DNA from: Elysia crispata
Lineage: Eukaryota; Mollusca; Gastropoda; Plakobranchidae
Direction of reading: 5' to 3'
Length of the DNA: 64,000 bases
NCBI GenBank assembly: GCA_033675545.1
Contig: JAWDGP010005686.1
Location: 1,158,501-1,222,500 of the forward strand
A program made the position numbers and the translations under genes. The notes beneath the pieces were generated by a model. It saw only the letters and a program-made list of their open reading frames with translations. It had not been told where the DNA came from and did not search any database. Below are positions 54,750 through 64,000 of this stretch, piece by piece (the stretch's first letter is position 1; the number at the start of each line of letters is the position of its first letter).

Positions 54750-56345
54750 ACATACGCTTTCAGATCTATCTAACACCGGACATGCGCCACCAAATCTATC
54801 TAACGCCAGACATGCGTCTCCAAATCTATCTAACGCCAGACATGCGTCTCCAAATCTATCTAACGCCAGACATGCGTCTCCAAATCTATCTAACGCCAGA
54901 CATGCGTCTCCAAATCTATCTGAAGCCGTACATGCGTGTCCAAATCTATCTAACGCCAGACATGCGTCTCCAAATCTATCTAACGCCAGACATGCGTTTC
55001 CAATTCTATCTGAAGCCGTACATGCGTCTCCAAATCTATCTGGAGCCGTACATGCGTTTCCAATTCTATCTGAAGCCGTACATGCGTTTCCAAATCTATC
55101 TGAAGCCGTACATGCGTCTCCAATTCTATCTGAAGCTGTACATGCGTCTCCAAATCTATCTGAAGCCGTACATGCGTTTCCAAATCTATCTGAAGCCGTA
55201 CATGCGTCTCCAAATCTATCTGAAGCCGTACATGCGTATCTAAATCTATCTGAAGCCGTACATGCGTTTCCAAATCTATCTGAAGCCGTACATGCGCCTC
55301 CAAATCTATCTAACGCCAGACATGCGTTTCCAAATCTATCTGAAGCCGTACATGCGTCTCCAAATCTATCTGAAGCTGTACATGCGTCTCCAAATCTATC
55401 TGAAGCCGTACATGCGTCTCCAAATCTATCTGAAGCCATACATGCGTTTCCAAATCTATCTGAAGCCGTACATGCGTTTCCAAATCTATCTGAAGCCGTA
55501 CATGCGTCTCCAAATCTATCTGAAGCCGTACATGCGTCTCCAAATCTATCTGAAGCCAGACATGCGTTTCCAAATCTGTTTGAAGCCGTGCATGCGCTTC
55601 CAAATCTATCTGAAGCCGTACATGCGTTTCCAATTCTATCTGAAGCCGGACATGGGTTTCAGATATATCTAATGCCGAACATGCGCTTTTAGATCTATTT
55701 GACGCTTGATATGTGCTTTCAGATCTATCGCCGGACATGCGCATTCAGATCTGTCTAACGCCGGACGTGCGCTTTCAGATTTATCTATCGCCGGACATGC
55801 GCTTTCAGATTAATTTATCGCTGGACATGCGTTTTCAGATCTATCTATTGCCGGGCATGCGCTTTCAGACCTAACGCCGGACATGTGCTTTCAGATCTAT
55901 CTAACGGCGGACACGCGCTTTCAGATTTATCTAACGCCGGTCATGCGCTGTCAGATCTATCTAACGCCGGACATGCGCTTTCAGATCTATCTAACGGCGG
56001 ACATGCGCTTTTAGATCTATCTATCGCCGGACATGCCCTTTCAGACCTAACGCCGGACATTCACTTTCAGATCTATCTAACGCCGGACGTGCGCTTTCAG
56101 ATTTATCTATCGCCGGACATGCGCTTTCAGATTAATTTATCGCTGGACATGCGCTTTCAGATCTATCTATTGCCGGGCATGCGCTTTCAGACCTAACGCC
56201 GGACATGTGCTTTCAGATCTATCTAACGGCGGACACGCGCTTTCAGATCTATCTAACGCCGATCATGCGCTGTCAGATCTATCTAACGCCGGACATGCGC
56301 TTCCAGATCTATCTAACGCCGATCATACGCTTTCAGACCTAATGC
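54750..56345. repeat. 30-bp minisatellite, about 53 copies
   Basis: Two forms. The core (about 54800-55650) has atgcgtctccaaatctatct gaagccgtac; the left edge and the right third (55650-56345) have atgcgctttcagatctatct aacgccggac. Period 30 keeps frames open on both strands; there is no sign of selection on them. Confidence 0.97.
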
Positions 56346-57765
56346 CGGTATTAATTTGAAAATGTCTCGTATCGCATGCCTAAAAGATTAGTTTTTTCGA
56401 CTGCCGGAACGTTACTTTACATGACTTTGTATTAATAAGGTTCTAAGTCTACAATTTAACTTCACAGAGTGTTATGCTACCTAGTTAAAAAATCACGACC
56501 TCATGTCTAAGTTGGAAGCATTGAGAAGATATCAAAGTATAATTATGATCTACGCACTTCAAACCTATTTGCACGTCACAACGGCTATTTATAGTTAAGG
56601 CTATTGAACGGGTCAGTTACCGCAGTGCAGATGCTGTCGCTTCGATGCTTGCAAAAACTATAAGCAGAGCTTTGCAGGCCTATAATTTTTTTTTTGAAAA
56701 CCTCAATCCTTGTTCATATGAGAATCCAGATAATTTTTGTTAAAAATAAACCTGATTCCAGACTCACTTCATTCCAAAGCAAACTTCAAGCCATCTGTTT
56801 TGTGTAATGACTTAGACTAAACATGGATTCTAAAATTAAATACGTATGTCAAATGAGAGGATGAAACAAACAAACAAACAAACAAACAAAAACTCTTACA
56901 TAATTGTAAAACACGCGATGTATTCTAAAGCCCTTCAATAATAGAGTTAATTGATCTACAAAATTTGAAGTTGCATGGTTGTGTAGAACATTTTTGCCGT
57001 TATTAGAGGGAACACAATTATCTAGGACGGTAACAGATAAAAAAATACATTATTTACCCAAAACTTTCAAAAGTTAGAGATTTAGGGCTTATACATGTAT
57101 CAAACCAAAAAGGACGAGAAGATTAGCCTGATGAGCGAACCAATGAAAGAAACGTTGCGTTGTTTGAAATGTAAAGAATAGATAAGATAGAGCTTTAATA
57201 TGAGTTTGAAAGGGTTTTCAAATAGACAATTGTAAAACACCGCTTTTATAAACCTGCTTTCAGTTTAGTACCATCTAGTCAAGGTTGAGGGTTTTACCTA
57301 ATCAGAACCATGAATGATATACCAAGGGGACACCAGCTTCGACTCTCAACATTTGTCTCTCAATCCGACTACATTCCCAGCTGACTCCTAAACTGAAGGC
57401 ATAACAGAAATTTAGTAACCGAATCTCGTTACCTTTAGATTAGGCGCCTGACCTCTACAAGTGGGCAAAGGCATGCCGTTAATTAAGAGATGAACTCACT
57501 TCTTCCTATAGCTCTTTTTGACTCTGTCTGTCTGTCTGTCTGTCTTCAGCGTGTCTCTAGCTTTCTCGCTGTCTCGCCTTTCCCCTCTCTGTGTCCTGAA
57601 TAATATCGTTCAAGCACCAGCTTCCAGAAAGACGGTCGTAAGGACTGAGTGATAAGTTTCTTGATTCAGCTTCTCCACTCCAAAAACAATAGTTTTCGTT
57701 TTCCTAGACGCCGAACAAATCCCAGCCATGCGTAGTAAAAATCTGATCCGTCTCAAACTAACAGA
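56346..57765. other. Intergenic, nothing recognised
   Basis: AT-rich DNA with a short (AAAC)n run near 56866-56892 and a (TGTC)n run near 57528. No gene or element seen. Confidence 0.5.
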
Positions 57766-57767
57766 CA

Positions 57768-60545
57768 ATAATTATACCGACAGCCTGATTTTCACTCTTG
57801 ATAGAACTAACGGCTATCACTGACAATATACCGACTGTCTGATTTTCACTCTTGATAGAACTAACGATTATCACTGACAATATACCGACTGCCTGATTTT
57901 TACTCTTGATAGAACTAACGGTTATCACTGACAATATACCGACTGTCTGATTTTTACTCTTGATAGAACTAACGGTTATCACCGACAATATACCGACCGC
58001 CTGGTATCTTACTCTTGATTGAACTAACGGTTATCACCGACAATATACCGACTGCCTGCTATCTTACTCTTGATAGAACTAACGATTATCACCGACGATT
58101 TACCGACCACCTGGTATCTTACTCTTGATAGAACTAACGGTTATCACCGACAATATACCGACAGCCTGGTATCTTACTCTTGATTGAACTAACGGTTATC
58201 ACCGACAATATACCGACTGCATGCTATCTTACTCTTGATAGAACTAACGGTTATCACCGACGATTTACCGACCACCTGGTATCTTACTCTTGATAGAACT
58301 AACGGTTATCACCGACAATATACCGACAGCCTGGTATCTTACTCTTGATAGAACTAACGGTTATCACCGACGATTTACCGACCACCTGGTATCTTACTCT
58401 TGATAGAACTAACGGTTATCACCGACAATATACCGACAGCCTGGTATCTTACTCTTGATAGAACTAACGGTTATCACCGATAATTTACCGACAGCCTGGT
58501 ATCTTACTCTTGATAGAACTAACCGTTATCACCGACAATTTACCGACGGCTTGGTATCTTACTCTTGATAGAACTATCGGTTATCACCGACAATATACCG
58601 ACAGCCTGGTATCTTACTCTTGATAGAACTAACGGTTATCACCGACAATTTACTGACAGCCTGGTATCTTACTCTTGATAGAACTAACGGTTATCACTGA
58701 CAATATACCGAACGCCTGGTATCTTACTCTTGATAGAACTTACGGTTATCACCGACAATTTGCCGACGGCCTGGTATCTTACTCTTGATAGAACTAACGG
58801 TTATCACCGAACATTTACCGACAGCCTGGTATCTTATTCTTGATAGAACTAACGGTTATTACCGACCATATACCAACAGCCTGGTATTTTACTCTTGATA
58901 GAACTAACGGTTATCACTGACAATATACCGACCGCCTAGTATCTTACTATTGATAGAACTAACAGTTATCACCGAACATTTACCGACAGCCTGGTATCTT
59001 ATTCTTGATAGAACTAACGGTTATCACCGACAATTTCCCGACAGCCTGGTATCTTACTCTCGATAGAACTAACGGTTATCACCGACGATATACCGACAGC
59101 CTGGTACCTTATTCCTGACTGAACTAACGGTTATTACCGACCATATACCAACAGCCTGGTATTTTACTCTTGATAGAACTAACGGTTATCACTGACAATT
59201 TACCGACAGCCTTTTAATGGTTATTACCGACAATATACCGACAGCCTGGTACCTTATTCCTGACTGAACTAACGGTTATTACCGACCATATACCGACAGG
59301 CTGGTATTGTACTCTTGATAGAACTAACGGTTATCACTGACAATATACCGACCGCCTAGTATATTACTATTGATAGAACTAACGGTTATCACCGACAATT
59401 TACCGACAGCCTGGTATCTTTCTCTTGACTGAATTAATGGTTATTACCGACAATTTACCGACTGCCTGGTATTTTACTCTTGACTGAACTAACGCTTATC
59501 ACAGACAATATACCGACAGCCTGGTATCTTACTCTTGATAGAACTAACGGTTATCACCGACAATTTACTGACAGCCTGGTATCTTACTCTTGATAGAACT
59601 AACGATTATCACCGTCAATATACCGACCGCCTGGTATCTTACTCTTGATAGAACTAACGATTATCACCGACAATATACCGACAGCCTGGTATCTTACTCT
59701 TGATAGAACTAACGGTTATCACCGACAATATACCAACAGCCTGGTATCTTACTCTTGATAGAACTAACGATTATCACCGACAATATACAGACAGCCTGGT
59801 ATCTTACTCTTGATAGAACTAACGGTTATCACCGACAATATACCGACAGCCTGGTACCTTATTCCTGACTGAACTAACGGTTATTACCGACAATATACCG
59901 ACAGCCTGGTATTTTACTATTGATAGAACTAACGGTTATCACTGACAATATACCGACCGCCTGGTATCTTACTCTTGACTGAACTAACGGTTATTACCGA
60001 CAATATACCGACAGCCTGGTATCTTGCTCTTTACTGAACTAACGGTTATCACCGACAATATACCGACAGCCTGGTATCTTACTCTTGATAGAACTAACGG
60101 TTATCACCGACAATTTACTGACAGCCTGGTATTTTACTCTTAATAGAACTAACGATTATCACCGACAATATACCGACCGCCTGGTATCTTACTCTTGATA
60201 GAACTAACGATAATCACCGACAATATACCGACAGCCTGGTATTTTACTCTTGATAGAACTAACGGTTATCACCGACAATATACCGATAGCCTGGTATTTT
60301 ACTCTTGGTCGTACTAATGATTATCACCGACAATATACCGACAGCCTGGTATCTTACTCTTGATAGAACTAACGGTTATTACCGACAATATACAGACAGC
60401 CTGGTATCTTACTCTTGATAGAACTAACGGTTATCACCGACAATATACCGACAACCTGGTATCTTACTCTTGATAGAACTAACGGTTATCACCGAGAATA
60501 TACCGACTGCCTGCTATCTTACTCTTGAGAGAACTAACGGTAGAA
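57768..60545. repeat. 55-bp minisatellite, about 50 copies, diverged
   Basis: Unit gcctggtatcttactcttga tagaactaacggttatcacc gacaatataccgaca. Copies differ more than in the other arrays, so this is the oldest large array. Most units contain the short dyad CGGT-TATC-ACCG. Confidence 0.96.
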
Positions 60546-62160
60546 TATAACAAATCAGAATCTCCATAATAAAGGGGAAGATTGGCAGGTACAGTTTAAA
60601 TGGTTTGGTTGGGGTTTTCTAACAATGTATTCAGTACGATTATGAATGAACCCAATTCTTTACCATGGTCACGAACAACCCAGTGTTGGATTTAGCGATT
60701 TTTAAGATACTGCTAAAAGTTAAACATATTATTTTAGGTGTAACTTATGCTTCACTCGTGATTCTCACTATGAACGTTATTTTGTGTTTGAGAAATTGTT
60801 GTAGACAATTGTGGAAAGGGAAATAATTAACTCAGTTGAGGTGTCACGGGAAGCTTGGATATAGAGACGGCCACTTGTTTCCCCGCAGTGTTATACAGTA
60901 GCACCATCGTTACGATATCCTAGCGTTTCCGGCCTTAAGTGCATGGAAAGTGGACTTAAGAAGATGCTGCAAACATATCAGCTACACTGTCGCATTGGAA
61001 ATCTTGAGAAACCACAGATGCTGACCAATTATAATGTTTATCAACCCGTGATCGTCTCTTGGCGTTTTGGATCTTCAAACACACAGACACACACATTTAC
61101 AAAGTAATGTTACAATTACACAATAGCAAAAGCTAAGAAGACATTAGTATAGACCTACACCTTAACCGTGAGCTTTCAAACTTTTAAAGCCATTGAAGAT
61201 AATTGTACGCGGCGTTTCTGAATTAATGAAAATAAAATAAAGCAAGGAGAAACTAAAAAATAGAGTAAAAATAGGATTCTTGTGCACTTGAAAACTTGCT
61301 CTGAGATTCGGATAACTCCGTTACAGTAAAGAGCTTACACCATGAAAACTAGAAAGAATGCTCTTCAACAAACATTGGCCAACAAAATAACCGTCACAGC
61401 TTGATTATAGTTTATACACACGTACATTGATTTAGATTACATAAAAGAGTGTCAGGATAACATAGAAATGCAAATGAAATTATACAGCCTCTATCTGTAT
61501 GAAGAACATATTTTCTTCATGATTTGTGGATATTAAGTCCGTGACATCACTGTAAGAATCTATTATAGACCTAGAACATCTAAATCTAAACCTAGATATC
61601 TAGTCTGTAGATAAATGGTAGATCTTTGGGTAACAAGTTTAACGAGCATCTAACCTGAATTTAGAGTTTACTGTCTCATCTGCATATTGATCGGGGCATA
61701 TTTTTTCCATGATCTTGTTTAGTCTCATTCCAAATCTAAAAACTAGAGATAGAAACCTAGATTTGGTTATTCGGAAAATTTACAACCAAATCACATCGTT
61801 ATGTCACATCAAAACATAAAACCCTAGTTGTAACATAAATCTAACGGATGGCAAATCCTACACCCGCCGTAGATCTTTATCTTGTAAAAATGGTGAAAAT
61901 TAATCGATGCCTAAAAAGTTCATCTAACATTAACTTGAAGGCAAAATCATTTTCAGAATTTGATTGTTATCACGTCACACTAAGGACGCCAGATAACTTA
62001 GCTCTAAAGTGCAAAACTGACGTGAGCTACCTAAATTCTGATGTTGACGCCAAACCACATTGACCTGTGGGAATCTCTTTGTAATTTCATTAGCTGCAAA
62101 TATTTTGCAGTGCAAATCCCTTGAAATGCGCGAAAATGCACGCTAAAAGCCTAGGAACTA
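60546..62160. other. Intergenic, nothing recognised
   Basis: About 1.6 kb AT-rich sequence without a convincing gene, RNA or element. Confidence 0.5.
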
Positions 62161-62169
62161 AACTTGGTG

Positions 62170-62246
62170 CAGATATATATATATATATATATATATATGT
62201 CGAATCACATAAGATCTACGAAAGCAGTTATCTACTCGGCTGTGTC

Positions 62247-62284
<38 letters not shown>

Positions 62285-62297
62285 TATGTGATTCGAC
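62170..62297. repeat. (TA)n with a perfect 15-bp inverted repeat
   Basis: gtcgaatcacataag at 62199-62213 is matched by its exact reverse complement at 62283-62297, 69 bp apart. A (TA)n run lies outside the left arm and another inside the right arm. It could be a small MITE-like element or hairpin; no target duplication is clear. Confidence 0.7.
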
Positions 62298-63039
<742 letters not shown>

Positions 63040-63152
63040 TTAAAGAAAATATAAATCATTTGGGCTTGTTACAAATTTTATGTGGTCTTTATATCACCCC
63101 AAACCAGCAACCAGAACTAGCGATGTTACAAGGCGGACTAAAGTAAAACAAC

Positions 63153-64000
63153 ATGGGTGAACAACAAACTGTTCTGGGCTCCTGCGTGACTCCTGTCAAA
63201 GTAACAGTAATGTTGTTGTTGGTGTGCGCTGAAACATCGATCTTTGATCACCACAAGACTTTGATCCGTGATTGTATGCACCTGCCCCGAATACCTCTAC
63301 ATGCACTGTACACGGTCCGTGGGAGCTTCAAAGCTGTGCTGAAATGTGCAGATTCCAAGCGGGACATTTCTTTAAATGGCCCTGGAACTCAAGGTGTTCT
63401 TGTTTGCAGCCCACACTCAGATATCAATTACGACTTTGACAACATGTGGATGCCCCAGTGCAATCTCCGTAAGACCCCGGCCAAGATCAAGATAACAGGG
63501 AGATTCGTCTACATGCTCCATGCATGCGACGCAAAAACGATGGCCGCAATTGAGTTCACAATAAGGAACCTGACGAAGACATACTTTATGGACGTTCATG
63601 AGCCGTGCGGGACGAAAAAGAAGCTTTGCAATGGTAGTGTTCAATTCTTCTGTGGCATTAGCGGCATGAAACATTTGGCGAACTACCGGTATCAGTTCGA
63701 GGCTCAGTTCCAGCTGACAACCGATTACAACCCGTCTCAAGGGCTAAACGTCTATCGCAATGTGGCGCAAGACATACGACGCCGTGCCGGCTGCGACACG
63801 TATGGCCAACTTGAACGCGTTCATCGGGCAATGTGGGAGGTTGGCCACTCCCACCTGGCCTATGTTTACGTTTCTTCCTGGAGAGGCACCTGCGAGGAGC
63901 ACGCGAACAGTTTGGGCACCGACCTGGAAGTGGACGGTGTCCTCACGTGTCGCGGCTGCTCAGAGAAATATTTCTTGAACAACGAGCAGTGCTTACCTTG
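63153..64000 (+). CDS. Unrecognised secreted cysteine-rich protein, N-terminal part, runs off the window
   Basis: Open for 282 codons to the window end. An in-frame stop (TAA at 63144) lies just upstream, and the ATG has A at -3 and G at +4. The N-terminus resembles a signal peptide: Lys16, then VTVMLLLVCA (17-26), likely cleavage near 26-29. The rest has 13 cysteines (41, 65, 85, 103, 125, 152, 159, 167, 214, 247, 266, 269, 280) and two N-glycosylation sequons (NLT at 139, NGS at 160). The end (LTCRGCSEKYFLNNEQC) resembles the start of a small disulfide-rich module. No family recognised. No intron is evident in the visible 848 bp. Confidence 0.8.
   Translation, partial: MGEQQTVLGSCVTPVKVTVMLLLVCAETSIFDHHKTLIRDCMHLPRIPLHALYTVRGSFKAVLKCADSKRDISLNGPGTQGVLVCSPHSDINYDFDNMWMPQCNLRKTPAKIKITGRFVYMLHACDAKTMAAIEFTIRNLTKTYFMDVHEPCGTKKKLCNGSVQFFCGISGMKHLANYRYQFEAQFQLTTDYNPSQGLNVYRNVAQDIRRRAGCDTYGQLERVHRAMWEVGHSHLAYVYVSSWRGTCEEHANSLGTDLEVDGVLTCRGCSEKYFLNNEQCLP

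Noticed and set aside
54693-55744. Long open frames across the 30-bp array on both strands
   Set aside because: Repeat period is a multiple of 3; several frames open at once with no start or domain evidence.
63417-63740. RING-finger-like reading (CELNCGHRFCVACM) on the minus strand
   Set aside because: It is antisense to the longer plus-strand open frame with signal peptide and upstream stop; the cysteine spacing is not a full RING and looks coincidental.

Overview
The window looks like nuclear DNA of a marine invertebrate, most likely a mollusc. A heterobranch gastropod is my best guess, from the repeat style rather than a diagnostic gene. It is AT-rich, has intron-rich genes and is full of CT/GA/TA microsatellites and long minisatellites. 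About 18 kb of the 64 kb lies in some sixteen tandem arrays with units of 12 to 103 bp.

One gene fills the left two thirds. A xanthine dehydrogenase / aldehyde oxidase family gene (XDH-like) runs on the minus strand from its ATG at 43453 to beyond the left edge. I placed 32 coding exons by homology; nearly all have clean splice sites and phases that join. They cover the [2Fe-2S] domains (43453-33607), the FAD/NAD domain (22407-15329) and most of the molybdopterin domain (13667-889). The last roughly 145 codons lie off the left end. One exon of about 26 codons, expected between 16.9 and 15.4 kb, was not found. The fold residues look functional, but two substrate-pocket residues differ from classical XDH (R880 to Thr and T1010 to Leu, bovine numbering), so the substrate may not be xanthine.

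The introns hold the unusual material. Introns 2 and 3 both begin GTATCCTT, the donor of U12 (minor spliceosome) introns. Intron 3 ends in a 1.3 kb array of about 28 copies of a 46-bp unit that spans the branch site, the 3' splice junction and the first codons of exon 4; the minus strand of the array has no AG at all. Three other splice junctions (exon 31 donor, exon 26 donor, exon 18 acceptor) are also copied inside tandem arrays. Intron 8 (11.2 kb) contains a 54-copy, 42-bp array and a broken Ty3/gypsy-type LTR element with integrase before reverse transcriptase (Gmr1-like). A minus-strand LINE is nested in that element, and the LINE carries a 54-bp patch copied from an XDH exon 9.

From 43.7 to 62 kb there is no recognisable gene, only arrays (74, 48, 79, 44, 95, 30 and 55 bp units) separated by unremarkable AT-rich DNA. 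At the right edge (63153 onward, plus strand) starts an open frame of at least 282 codons for a probably secreted, cysteine-rich protein that I do not recognise.
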